DNA from: Flavobacteriales bacterium | GTDB lineage: Bacteria > Bacteroidota > Bacteroidia > Flavobacteriales_F > PHOS-HE28 | NCBI GenBank assembly: GCA_016717305.1 | Contig: JADKFY010000024.1 | Coordinates: forward strand, 1-56,401 | DNA: 56,401 bases | Direction of reading: 5' to 3' | In this document: positions 45,277-53,457 of the stretch, one piece after another | Layout: every line of letters starts with the position of its first letter | Numbering within the stretch: position 1 is the first letter of the stretch | Translations under genes and position numbers: made by a program | The notes under the pieces: generated by a model | Told to the model about the DNA's origin: nothing | Seen by the model: only the letters and a program-made list of their open reading frames with translations | Database searches by the model: none

Positions 45277-45537
45277 ATGAAAGGGGCTACCGCGATCCAG
45301 TTGAATGAACTACCCATGGAAACGTGGGCTAGGGTCGTAGAGGTCATCGTCCCCACTGATAGCGTGGATCGCGAACTGGTACTTCGTCTGGTGGAACTCG
45401 GTTTCGTCCCCGATGAGCGCGTGCGTATCGTGGCGGTGGGCGCACCGGGCCGTGAACCCTTGGCCGTGCGTTTAGGCGGTACCACCTTCGCGTTGCGCAG
45501 GCACGAAGCCTCTTTCATTCTAGTGAGCCCGCAGTAG
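45277..45537 (+). CDS. feoA: FeoA-domain protein
   Basis: Start chosen at 45277 (MKGATAIQLNELPM) because a CAACTTTG -7-like box lies at about 45257-45264; an in-frame ATG at 45241 would add 12 residues. 86 residues of the SH3-like FeoA fold: TWARVVEVIVPTDS, LVLRLVELGFVPDERVRIVAVGAPG, EPLAVRLGGTTFALRRHEASFILV. Its stop is one base before the feoB start, so the two are cotranslated. Known role: small cytosolic partner of the FeoB ferrous-iron transporter. Confidence 0.88.
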   Translation: MKGATAIQLNELPMETWARVVEVIVPTDSVDRELVLRLVELGFVPDERVRIVAVGAPGREPLAVRLGGTTFALRRHEASFILVSPQ

Positions 45538-45538
45538 G

Positions 45539-47380
45539 ATGGAAGCATCGACTCGTTCACTCCCGACGAACATCGCACTGCTCGGCAACCCGAACTGCGG
45601 AAAGACGGCGCTCTTCAACCTGCTCACCGGAAGCCGTCAGAAAGTGGCCAACTACGCCGGTGTTACGGTGGAACGGAAGGAAGGGATCTTGCACACCAGC
45701 GCAGGCCGAAATGTGAAAGTGCTCGATCTCCCGGGTGCCTACAGTTTCAATGCGATCTCCAACGACGAGGCGATGACGCGCGACGTGGTCACGGGCCACA
45801 GTCGTGAGTCACTTCCGGATCTGCTCGTGTGCGTGACAGATGCGACCAACTTGCGCTTGCACCTTCGGTTGGTGTTGGAAATGCGCCGTTTGGGCCTGCC
45901 CATGGTGGTGGTGTTGAACAAGATGGACCGCGCCGAGAAACTCGGTATCAGCATTGATGTGGCAGGACTTTCACGCGATCTTGGCGTTCCGGTGGTCCGT
46001 ACGGTGAGCGTGCATGCACATGGTGCCGATGAACTGCGCGCCTTCCTCGATCTATCCGTGGCACCCAGCGTACATGTGCCGTGGAAGGCACCGGGGCTGG
46101 AACAGGTTCTCGCAACGCAGAAAGATGTGCAGAGGATCTGTCAACGCGTAGTTACTGAACCCACCATCGACCGCGATCCGAGCGACCGGATCGACAAATT
46201 CCTGATGCATCCGGTGGGGTTTGTAGTGCTCGCTCTTGTGCTGTTCCTCACCTTCGTGGCGGTGTTCTCCATGGGGGCATGGCTCTCCGGTTTCATCGAG
46301 GACGGTACTGCTTTGTTGGGCAACTTCGTGCAAGGTCATATGGACGACGGCGCTTTGCGTGGCCTTGTTGTGGAAGGCATTATCGGCGGAGTAGGCAGCG
46401 TGTTCGTATTCCTTCCGCAGATCCTCATTCTCTTTCTTTTCATTCTTGCTCTGGAGGCATCTGGTTATCTGCCACGTGCTGCTTTCTTGCTTGATCGACC
46501 CATGAGCAAAGCCGGTCTTTCGGGACGTTCTTTCATCCCATTGCTCTCCAGTTTCGCCTGTGCCATACCGGGGATCATGGCTACACGCACCATCACGCAT
46601 TGGCGCGATCGGCTCACCACCATTTTGATCGCTCCATTGATGGCCTGCTCCGCGCGGATCCCGGTCTACACGCTCATCATCGCCGCCCTCTTTCCGCAAG
46701 AACCTGTGGCTGGTGCTCTGGTGATGGTGGGGCTTTACACACTTGGTATCGTTGCGGCCATGACGGTGGCTTGGGTGATCAAGCGCAAGGACATCAAGGG
46801 CACGCACCTGCTCATGGAACTGCCCGCCTACCAATGGCCGGACCTTCGCAGCCTCCTCATCGGAGTGAACGAGCGCGCCATGATCTTCATCAAGCGCGTA
46901 GGTACCGTGATCATGGCGCTCACCATCATCATGTGGGCCTTGGCCAGCATACCCTCACCGCGAGGGGCAAGCATGGACTCGCCCATCGCAGGCACGTTGG
47001 CTGGTGAGATGGGCCAAGGGCTGCAACACATCTTCGCACCGATCGGATTCAACGCCGAGATCTCCATTGCGCTCGTTCCCGGCATGGCCGCCCGCGAAGT
47101 GGTGGTGAGCGCCTTGGGAATGACCTACGCGATGGATGGCAGCGAGGAGGATGTGGAATCGCAGCTGCGCGAACGCATCGCTACGGAGTGGTCCTTGGGT
47201 ACGAAGCTTTCTTTGCTCATCTGGTTGGTTTTCGCACCTCAATGCCTAAGCACCTTCGTGGCCGTGAAGCGCGAGACCAACTCGTGGAAGTACATGTGGA
47301 TCATGGGCGGCTATCTTTTCGGTCTGGCGTACCTTGCAAGTCTGATCACGTATCAACTCACCAACGCGATCGCCGGCTGA
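45539..47380 (+). CDS. feoB: Ferrous iron transport protein B
   Basis: 613 residues. The N-terminal G domain has G1 GNPNCGKTALF (residues 16-26), the G2 region NYAGVTVERKEG, G3 LDLPGAYSF, G4 NKMD and a G5-like VRTVSVHA. It is followed by the membrane gate domain from about residue 225 with helices bearing SSFACAIPGIMATR (the conserved Cys-containing Gate motif) and SARIPVYTLIIAALF. The second half includes GMAAREVVVSALGMTYAM and LSTFVAVKRETNSWKYM. Imports Fe2+ across the inner membrane. Part of the feoA-feoB-Cys-rich operon with overlapping or adjacent genes. Confidence 0.95.
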   Translation: MEASTRSLPTNIALLGNPNCGKTALFNLLTGSRQKVANYAGVTVERKEGILHTSAGRNVKVLDLPGAYSFNAISNDEAMTRDVVTGHSRESLPDLLVCVTDATNLRLHLRLVLEMRRLGLPMVVVLNKMDRAEKLGISIDVAGLSRDLGVPVVRTVSVHAHGADELRAFLDLSVAPSVHVPWKAPGLEQVLATQKDVQRICQRVVTEPTIDRDPSDRIDKFLMHPVGFVVLALVLFLTFVAVFSMGAWLSGFIEDGTALLGNFVQGHMDDGALRGLVVEGIIGGVGSVFVFLPQILILFLFILALEASGYLPRAAFLLDRPMSKAGLSGRSFIPLLSSFACAIPGIMATRTITHWRDRLTTILIAPLMACSARIPVYTLIIAALFPQEPVAGALVMVGLYTLGIVAAMTVAWVIKRKDIKGTHLLMELPAYQWPDLRSLLIGVNERAMIFIKRVGTVIMALTIIMWALASIPSPRGASMDSPIAGTLAGEMGQGLQHIFAPIGFNAEISIALVPGMAAREVVVSALGMTYAMDGSEEDVESQLRERIATEWSLGTKLSLLIWLVFAPQCLSTFVAVKRETNSWKYMWIMGGYLFGLAYLASLITYQLTNAIAG

Positions 47381-47544
47381 TGCAGACCTTTATCGCATCC
47401 TTCCTTGTTCTGATCTCCGCAGTTTATTTGCTGCGGATGTGGTTGCCTGTTGTCGGTGCGAAGAAGGGCGTGCAGCTGTCTGGTGAGGAGGGTTCCCAAC
47501 GTGCGGCATGCACTGCGTGCAACGCGTGTGGCGGCTGCGGTTAG
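47380..47544 (+). CDS. Small FeoB-associated Cys-rich membrane protein
   Basis: 54 residues. The ATG overlaps the feoB TGA by one base (TGATG). One transmembrane helix (MQTFIASFLVLISAVYLLRMWLP) is followed by a short basic linker and a C-terminal Cys cluster CTACNACGGCG. Small proteins with this architecture directly downstream of feoB are known as FeoB-associated Cys-rich membrane proteins; metal delivery or sensing is presumed. Confidence 0.85.
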   Translation: MQTFIASFLVLISAVYLLRMWLPVVGAKKGVQLSGEEGSQRAACTACNACGGCG

Positions 47545-47611
47545 TACCTGTCAACGACTTCAGCGGAGTGCGACCGGTGCTTCTTATCCCCCGCAGTGGG
47601 TTACGGAGGGT

Positions 47612-48340
47612 TCAGGGTTTTGCCGAGTGCACTACCCTGTAACGGAGTTGCACATCACTGATCGCAGAGGTAGAAGTCGCATCCTTCGCATCACGTAAGG
47701 GCTTCAGTGCGGTCCATTCCATATCGGCAGTTGTTGGTGAAGCCGGAAGTGCGTTGAGGTCGAAGGCCAGCCACGTGCTTTCTTCGATGTGGAAACTGAT
47801 CGAACGCCCATGGGCTACGCTGTTAAGTTCGGCCACCGCGGTGACAAGGAGCATTCCATCCCGCTCCACGGAACGGGCACGGTCAATGAAAGCAAACTCA
47901 TTGTCCTTGGAACTCGCGAAGAGGCTCAGGCGGATCTGGTTGGCATCCCGGGCGCGCTCGGTGATGCGTGCCAAAGGAACATGGACCTCCACTTCCAGTG
48001 CGATGCGTTGTCCTTCGATCTTCGGAACGGTTGGAATGGAGAGAAGGCTGAGACCTGCGATCCCAAAGAGCACCACCTGACCCATTGCCACGGAAGCACC
48101 CGCGGCTTTCCAGAAGTGGCTCCACTCGGTCGCGTGCATGAGCTTAGCACCCAACAGACCGAGCAATGCTCCGCCGAACAAACCGGCCGGGATGAAGAGG
48201 AAGGCGATGACCATTCCACGCTTCCCCTCGAAATCGCTCACGCCATGGATCTTCGTCATCCGATCCGCGACAGGTATAGTAACGAGTGCTGTTACCACAG
48301 CGGTGAGCAGCGCAATGACGAGGGCGATCTTCCAGGACAT
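47612..48340 (-). CDS. Membrane-anchored protein of unknown function
   Basis: Start chosen at 48340 (MSWKIALVIALLTAVV), immediately before the first helix; in-frame ATGs at 48415 and 48373 are upstream. 242 residues with three hydrophobic helices in the first ~115 residues (6-26, 45-68, 82-108) and a soluble beta-rich C-terminal region (IEGQRIALEVEVHVPLARI...). The latter is probably a periplasmic Ig-like domain. Family is unrecognised. Confidence 0.6.
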   Translation of the reverse strand: MSWKIALVIALLTAVVTALVTIPVADRMTKIHGVSDFEGKRGMVIAFLFIPAGLFGGALLGLLGAKLMHATEWSHFWKAAGASVAMGQVVLFGIAGLSLLSIPTVPKIEGQRIALEVEVHVPLARITERARDANQIRLSLFASSKDNEFAFIDRARSVERDGMLLVTAVAELNSVAHGRSISFHIEESTWLAFDLNALPASPTTADMEWTALKPLRDAKDATSTSAISDVQLRYRVVHSAKP

Positions 48341-48439
48341 TGAAGTGGATGAGAGCCGAAAGGTCGCACTCATTCCCTCATCTTGTATGAAGCGAAAGAA
48401 TTCTTTTCGCGGCAATGTTCGAGCGATCCCAAGAGTTTA

Positions 48440-48447
48440 CATCTTTG
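48440..48447 (+). promoter_or_regulatory. -7 promoter box CATCTTTG
   Basis: The exact octamer, three bases before the ATG at 48451; it favours that start and a leaderless transcript. Confidence 0.45.
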
Positions 48448-48450
48448 GTC

Positions 48451-48729
48451 ATGGAGCAAAAGGTCACCATCACCGAAAGCGGCCGTTCAGGTGCCGTCAT
48501 CTACCACGGCTCGGGCGGCCAGATCTCGGGTTGGTGGGAATTCGCTGGGGGCAATGCACTTGCCATTGTAGGTATGGGTGGTCTTTCGGAATGGGAACAT
48601 GGCCACACTTGGGCGGTGGATCGCCGATCGGAGATCCTTCGCTTTGTGGCCGAAGAAGTGGTGAGGCAGAAGGCGGGAGGACGGCGCTACACGTTGGACG
48701 AGGACTCGGGTTTCATCGAGATCGTTTGA
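48451..48729 (+). CDS. Small hypothetical protein
   Basis: 92 residues from ATG 48451 (MEQKVTITESGRSGAVIYH), chosen over an ATG at 48415 because of the promoter box. Beta-rich: GAVIYHGSGGQISGWWEFAGGNALAIVGM, then ILRFVAEEVVRQKAGGRRYTLDEDSGFIEIV. No family recognised. It may be cotranscribed with the next, broken gene, which starts 14 bases past its stop. Confidence 0.5.
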   Translation: MEQKVTITESGRSGAVIYHGSGGQISGWWEFAGGNALAIVGMGGLSEWEHGHTWAVDRRSEILRFVAEEVVRQKAGGRRYTLDEDSGFIEIV

Positions 48730-48743
48730 GGTGTTGAGCGAAC

Positions 48744-49161
48744 GATGACCGCACCGAGACCCATTTGCGCCGAGGCCACGAGGGCCAACGATACGGCCTT
48801 GTACCAACGCTACGCGAGCCTGCGAATGCGGCTCGCACTCGGCGTGCTTGCCTTAGGGCTTTTCTATGCCGGTTGATGTGGTTCAAGAACACAGTGCACA
48901 CCATCGACCCCGGGAAAGGACCACCTATTCCGCTTTCGGTTCGCACCGATACGCACATCGCCGCCTTGTTCAAAACATTGGAGGCCTACATCCCTTCGCC
49001 GAACCGGGATCATTCCAAGGACACCTATGCCGTGAGCCTCTTCCTTGTTCCGTTGGATGGTTCGGATCCGCGGTGCACTTTCTGTGAACGCGTTCGGTCT
49101 GGCGAAGATCCTTGGGAGCGACCGCCGGACACTCTGGTTCGATGTGACGGGAAAGGTGTGA
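48744..49161 (+). pseudogene. Hypothetical membrane-anchored protein, frameshifted
   Basis: One frame gives MTAPRPICAEATRANDTALY...LALGVLALGLFYAG (a membrane helix). A second continues MWFKNTVHTIDPGKGPPIPLSVRTDTHIAALF...YAVSLFLVPLDGSD. A third gives LSVNAFGLAKILGSDRRTLWF and DVTGKV with a stop at 49161. Together they read as one ~139-residue protein with two frame changes (near 48873 and 49080). Function unknown. The stop abuts the truncated sulfite-oxidase-like fragment on the other strand. Confidence 0.45.
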
Positions 49162-49538
49162 TGCTTGATTTTTGAGATCAGGTCGGAGCGGGAATACGTT
49201 TTCTTGTTCCCCACGGATTCGCCATCGATGGTCAGTGTCCAGTTATCGGCATCACTATCCTATGGTACCAGACCATTGTTGCGGATGAACATGGAAGAGG
49301 CCGGCGTGATCTTGTCATCCAGCAAATGGGCCTGTGCCTCAATGTTCCAGGGTTTGTCGTTCAGCACGATCATCTCCTTGTTCTTATTGAACAGCTTGAA
49401 AGGGTCCGGGTCCTGCAATGCCAACGGCGTATAACCCTTTAGCATTTTTGCACCATGAACGAATTTGGTGCCGATAAGTGCTGCGAACGAACTTAGTGCT
49501 GTGGCACTAACGAATTCCCGTCTTTCATTCCTGGTCAG
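49162..49538 (-). pseudogene. N-terminal remnant of a sulfite-oxidase/SoxC-like molybdopterin enzyme
   Basis: Minus strand: RNERREFVSATALSSFAALIGTK, a Tat-like twin-Arg signal lacking a normal start (CTG at 49538). Then YTPLALQDPDPFKLFNKNKEMIVLNDKPWNIEAQAHLLDD, ASSMFIRNNGLVP, a single in-frame TAG (49260-49262), and DADNWTLTIDGESVGNKKTYSRSDLISKIKHHTFPVT. This is the start of the sulfite oxidase/dehydrogenase molybdopterin domain (FIRNNG, WTLTIDG). The remaining ~250 residues, including the catalytic Cys, are absent. It ends at the stop of the plus-strand pseudogene, so it is a truncated, decayed gene. Confidence 0.7.
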
Positions 49539-49592
49539 TTATTGGTCCTTTGCTCAAGCTCTGCAAACTACGCGTACGTTCGGCCGTTGCGT

Positions 49593-49650
49593 GTAACCTA
49601 TGTCACACCACCTTTTGGAATTGATCATGGTCCTGTGTGACATTGGTTAC
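49593..49650. promoter_or_regulatory. Long inverted repeat with TGTGA/TCACA half-sites
   Basis: GTAACCTATGTCACAC (49593-49608) and GTGTGACATTGGTTAC (49635-49650) are inverted copies matching at 15 of 16 positions, with a 26-base spacer. It lies between the divergent molybdopterin-enzyme remnant and the membrane gene at 49725. Such symmetric arms resemble a CRP/FNR-type or TetR-type operator pair or a long hairpin. Confidence 0.45.
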
Positions 49651-49724
49651 GATCAAGGGAAAGAATGATGAATATCCTTGTGGGGATCATGGGTCGTGCG
49701 TATCTGTGCTAAAATGCTGAAAAG

Positions 49725-50411
49725 ATGAGTTTGAAAAAGGACTTCGAGACGAATTTCACGGGTTGGTCGTTCATTATCGCAGCCGCGCTCCTGTGGTGCG
49801 GTTGGATGTTCTCACCGCACCATATCGGGGAGTACATCGTAGCTGAGGATTTCGGTCCCATTGGCGAGCGCATCTGGTTCTGGATCTGGATGTACCGTAT
49901 CCACATTTTCGGTTGGGTCACAATGGGCATCGCAACGTTCGCATTGATGTCCATTACTGCACGAAGTCCTTATCGCGTAATGATCGTTCCTGGTGCGGGA
50001 ATGGTGATCATTGGCACCTTCACATTGGCAATTGCTGCTGCCTATTTCTATAATCATGGAGCGTGGGGGGTAGGGCAAACAGCTAATATGACACCGGAGG
50101 AGCTCGATGAATTCATGGGGAAACTATTGTTCACGAACCAGTATGTAACATGCTTCATTCGCTTTGGCCGGATCTTCTCAGGGGTCGGGTTCGTTTTGTT
50201 GGGGGCTGCCTTTATCAAGTGGAAGTTGATGAGGGCTTGGTTGGGCTGGTCCACAACGATCATGGGGCTTGCTGCTGTGTGCATCATCCTGTTCATCCCG
50301 GACAACTTCGATATCTATAAGCCGATGTTCCACATCAAGGCACTTTGGCTGGTAGCCATGGGCACAATGCTTTTGAAACAAGGCATTCATCTGCCCGAGG
50401 AGAAGTCGTAG
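49725..50411 (+). CDS. Multi-pass membrane protein, unknown
   Basis: 228 residues with about six hydrophobic segments (about 14-32, 60-78, 85-105, 140-165, 170-190, 200-215). The loop AAAYFYNHGAWGVGQTANMTPEELDEFMGK is predicted outside or cytoplasmic. Family is unrecognised. Start MSLKKDFETNFTGW at 49725 is the only good start and is preceded by the inverted repeat 75 bases upstream. The His/Tyr content in and near the helices (FSPHHIGEYIV, WMYRIHIFGW) could reflect heme or metal binding, but this is speculation. Confidence 0.55.
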   Translation: MSLKKDFETNFTGWSFIIAAALLWCGWMFSPHHIGEYIVAEDFGPIGERIWFWIWMYRIHIFGWVTMGIATFALMSITARSPYRVMIVPGAGMVIIGTFTLAIAAAYFYNHGAWGVGQTANMTPEELDEFMGKLLFTNQYVTCFIRFGRIFSGVGFVLLGAAFIKWKLMRAWLGWSTTIMGLAAVCIILFIPDNFDIYKPMFHIKALWLVAMGTMLLKQGIHLPEEKS

Positions 50412-50681
50412 GTCGGATGGATCGTGTGTGAGTTGGACCGGATAGCGCAGAGGTGATGATGCATTTTGCTTCCCTATTTGGAACGAACGTTCTACATGGG
50501 CAAGTCGAACGGGTCCTGCCCTGATGAAGGTCCCCTGATAAAGCGCACTGGTAAGGAACAGGTCTTCGATCCCACTCTTCCTTCAGCCGTGAACAGGAAT
50601 TTCATGGACGTGTTGCCAAATGGGAGGTCAGCGGCGCTGATGAGCATACGCATCGGGCTTGTTCGCGTAGGTGCATCAACC
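50412..50681. other. Intergenic, nothing recognised
   Basis: Short ORFs in both strands (such as 50466-50756 plus) do not look like proteins. No repeats were seen. Confidence 0.4.
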
Positions 50682-50705
50682 AACAAAGGGCCCGAAGGCC
50701 CCTTG
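50682..50705 (-). terminator. Terminator-like hairpin with UUCG-type loop (minus strand)
   Basis: On the minus strand ACAAGGGGCC-TTCG-GGCCCTTTGT folds into a ten-pair stem with one mismatch closed by a C(UUCG)G tetraloop and followed by TGG. It lies 20 bases past the stop at 50726 of the short C-terminal fragment, and beyond the M28 gene. Confidence 0.55.
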
Positions 50706-50725
50706 TCTTTTCTGAAAAGTTGGGA

Positions 50726-50859
50726 TCACTTCCGCATGGACAGGCTGATGGAATAGATCTCGTCATGGTGATACGGACCCTCGAAGCTGCGCCATTTCTT
50801 CATGAAGGTATTGCGGGCCCCCGCGACAGAATGTGATCGGGCTTTTGCTACCATTGGGA
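50726..50859 (-). pseudogene. Orphan C-terminal coding fragment
   Basis: On the minus strand the bases just past the M28 stop encode VAKARSHSVAGARNTFMKKW, then RSFEGPYHHDEIYSISLSMRK and a stop at 50726, followed by the hairpin at 50682-50705. The composition and ending look like a real protein tail, but there is no start and I do not recognise it. It probably remains from a deleted neighbour. Confidence 0.35.
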
Positions 50860-52671
50860 CTACGGAAACACCACCAATTGCCGCGTCCCAACCCTGTGCC
50901 CGTCCACCATCAAACCATACTGGAACAGGCCGGGCGATGAGCGGTGGTTGTAGTGTACTTCATTCAGGCCCCGCTCCAGAACGAAGGGGATCTTCATCAA
51001 TTCCTTCCCGTGCATGTCGTTGATCACGATGGCCGCTTTGCCAAAGCGCTTCATGCTGTAGTTCTGGATCGGGATCACGGTGCGGTCCGCGAACGGATTC
51101 GGCTTGCAAGGAAGCAATTGAAGTGTTGTGTTTGGATCGAGTTGTTCCGCGATACTGATCGGCGCGCAGGCCAAACCGAAGGGCAGATCATCCATTGTAC
51201 CCGGTGGTGTTCCCACGTCGTTCACTTTGGTCAGTTCACCGCTGAAAGGGCTCATGATACCCGCGCTATCGATCCCGGCCACGCTGATGAAGTAAGCGTT
51301 GGCGGCTGTGAGACCAGGTATTGGGAAGCTCGTCTCATCCGTCCGGTACAAGGCCTCGAATTCCGTGGCTGCGCTGTTGTCGCGTACCCCGATCCGGTAC
51401 CACGGGAGGCTTGCGTTACCCGTGATCACCACGCGAAGGCCCGTGGGTTCGTCAAGCACATCGAAGGTTGGCGTTTCCGGACCCAGCGCAAGCAAGGTCA
51501 TGGACGTTCCATTGATCACGGCGTTGCGTTGCAGGTAATTGAAATCCACAAAGAAGCTGTCCACTTCCTGGTCACCGTCCGTATCCACACCGAGGATGTC
51601 GTCGCTGGTATGCTGGTGGTCCGCATAGCCGGGTCCACTGGGATCCCCATCGCCGTGTTCGTTGGCCGCCGTGAAACGCACATTGCGGAAGCCTTCGATC
51701 CGGAAGGGGATGTGGTCACCGCCACGTTCACCACGGTCCTCGCTGTTCATTACGCTGATGGTCATGGGCACATGTACTTGGTTGCTCATCTTCTCATCGT
51801 AGTACATCTTGATGGTCCGTGCGAAACCGCGATGCGGCAATGCAGTGGAACCGCTGGAGAACAAGCGCACTTGCAAACTGTCCACATCTCCGGCCGGTGA
51901 ACAACTGGGTGGCGAAGCGGTGGCACCGCACAGTACGCCACCGATCACATCGTTGTTCTGTACCGCCTTCAATGCGATGTTTTGTGTCGTGCAATAGGTC
52001 GCCATGGCTTCGGCACCGAGCAGGCCATGCTCTTCACCGGTAGTGAGCAGGAAGACGAGGGTATGCTTGAACGTGTATTTAGTCAACACGCGCGCCAATT
52101 CCATCACCAAGGCCACGCCGCTGCCATTGTCCTCGGCACCCGGAGCGTAGCAAGTGCTATCGCAATTGTCCGCGCACCGGCTGTCCATGTGCGCTTCGAT
52201 CAGGACCACACGATGGTCACTGACATCGGATCCAGGCAATACCGCCAAGACATTCTTCCACGCTGCGCCACTTCCGCATTCGTTCGCTCCAGCTTGGTAG
52301 TCGAACTGCACATATCCGGGGATCAATCGATCTTCGTTCGCAGCGCTGAACTCCGCGAACTTTCCATGGATCCATCGCCGCGCCGCGCCGATACCGCTTG
52401 TTTCGCTCACGGTATCGGACCGTGTATGGCGGGTGTAGAACCTCAACAAACCTTGCAGATGCGCTTTCAACGAATCGGCCGAAACGGCAGTGCGCAATTC
52501 ACAAAGGATCACCTCATGGTCATCGATCACCTCACTCGCTGCATACTGCGCAGGATCGTGCAATCCTTTCATGGCCTGTTCCGCGGCCTCACTGGTGCAA
52601 GTGATGTTGCTCACTTGTCCAAAGGTGAAGAGTTGCGCGACGGTGAACAGGGAACAAAGGAGGCTTCGCAT
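50860..52671 (-). CDS. Secreted M28 family zinc peptidase with T9SS sorting domain (second)
   Basis: 603 residues. Sec signal MRSLLCSLFTVAQLFTFGQ, then an N-terminal ~130-residue propeptide-like region. M28 ligands: His in EAHMDSR, bridging Asp in GAEDNGSG, Glu-Glu in TTGEEHGLL, and the distal HQHTSDD; the internal Asp lies near FTAANEHGDGD. Extra Cys (CADNCDSTCYAPG) sit by the first ligands. A fibronectin-like segment (FDVLDEPTGLRVVITGN...) precedes the type A T9SS tail (LLPCKPNPFADRTVIPI to GLFQYGLMVDGHRVGTRQLVV). Role: extracellular aminopeptidase. It is paralogous in design to the gene at 17503. Length is normal. Confidence 0.9.
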   Translation of the reverse strand: MRSLLCSLFTVAQLFTFGQVSNITCTSEAAEQAMKGLHDPAQYAASEVIDDHEVILCELRTAVSADSLKAHLQGLLRFYTRHTRSDTVSETSGIGAARRWIHGKFAEFSAANEDRLIPGYVQFDYQAGANECGSGAAWKNVLAVLPGSDVSDHRVVLIEAHMDSRCADNCDSTCYAPGAEDNGSGVALVMELARVLTKYTFKHTLVFLLTTGEEHGLLGAEAMATYCTTQNIALKAVQNNDVIGGVLCGATASPPSCSPAGDVDSLQVRLFSSGSTALPHRGFARTIKMYYDEKMSNQVHVPMTISVMNSEDRGERGGDHIPFRIEGFRNVRFTAANEHGDGDPSGPGYADHQHTSDDILGVDTDGDQEVDSFFVDFNYLQRNAVINGTSMTLLALGPETPTFDVLDEPTGLRVVITGNASLPWYRIGVRDNSAATEFEALYRTDETSFPIPGLTAANAYFISVAGIDSAGIMSPFSGELTKVNDVGTPPGTMDDLPFGLACAPISIAEQLDPNTTLQLLPCKPNPFADRTVIPIQNYSMKRFGKAAIVINDMHGKELMKIPFVLERGLNEVHYNHRSSPGLFQYGLMVDGHRVGTRQLVVFP

Positions 52672-52990
52672 GGAGGAAGGTTATCCGTGAAAAGTACGGA
52701 CTAGTTCATCACGGGGCCATCCTCATATCATCGAAGCCATTGAAGCACACGGCCAAGTGGCCCCAAGGGTCCATCGAGGAGTTCCCGCATTCTTCAAGAA
52801 TGCGGCCCACGGCGGAAAGACTCCCTCCATGGTATAAGCCCAACTGACTTCCAGTTGGGCGCAAGTGCTGCTGCTAAGGAACGGAAGGAGGAGGATTGCG
52901 CTGCGCGCCTGCCATGGTGATCCTCATGAGGGCAGGAAGATGGTGCGGAACGAACCTGAGAGGTGCGCCGCTCTCAAAGGCGAGGGAGCC
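52672..52990. other. Intergenic with two hairpins
   Basis: Two clear palindromes: CGCATTCTT-C-AAGAATGCG (52786-52804) and GCCCAACTG-ACTTC-CAGTTGGGC (52838-52860). They lie downstream of the DinB-like gene on the minus strand and upstream of the M28 gene; the second resembles a 3'-end hairpin for DinB. No gene. Confidence 0.5.
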
Positions 52991-53447
52991 TTACGTCCCG
53001 TACTTCACCAGCATCGCCAACTGCCCCGCATGGTATGCCGTGTGTGTGGTGATCCGTCCCAACGCTTCCGCCTTGGTCTTCTTCCCGAACTCCTTCGTTT
53101 CGATCATAACTTCCCAATCCGCGTCGGACTGTGCAATGATCGCACGTTCCAGCACTTCAGCACTTTCCTGCACGTAGGCCGTCAACGCAACGAGATCGGT
53201 CCATTCGCCGGTGTCGTGCCCCTTTGGCCACGGTGCTCGCATGCACTTGCACATCCTTCAAGCCGAACACGTTCTTCGCAAAGAGCAGCTCCACGTCACC
53301 GATGTGGCGCAGTAAGAAACCCGTGCTGTTCGGCGCGGGTGCGAGCTTTTTCGCGAGGTCCGCTTCGGTGAGCTGGTCGAGGAGTTTGGTGAAGCGGGTG
53401 CGGCCTTCGGTGAAGAGCGCGAGGAGGGAGGAGGTGTGGGTATCCAT
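52991..53447 (-). CDS. DinB-family protein (one frameshift)
   Basis: Starts MDTHTSSLLALFTEGRTRFTKLL at 53447, then LLRHIGDVELLFAKNVFGL (metal-ligand His). The frame changes near 53220 in a CCCCTTTGGCC stretch and continues HDTGEWTDLVALTAYVQESAEVLERAI and ITTHTAYHAGQLAMLVKYG, with the DinB HxxxHxGQ motif. Joined length ~152 residues, as in the DinB/four-helix family; some members act in thiol or stress metabolism. Directly downstream of the ACR3 gene (11-base gap), so it is probably the last ars-operon gene. Confidence 0.8.
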
Positions 53448-53457
53448 GGTGTGAAGT

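Noticed and set aside
46052..46834. 260-codon minus-strand ORF
   Set aside because: Shadow of feoB, which has complete G-domain and gate motifs.
48744..49161. Possible two small independent genes instead of one broken gene
   Set aside because: The three frames join without a gap and the last segment has a plausible ending, so one frameshifted gene is simpler; low confidence retained.
50466..50756. 96-codon plus-strand ORF
   Set aside because: It runs through the terminator hairpin and antisense to the orphan C-terminal fragment; no domain.
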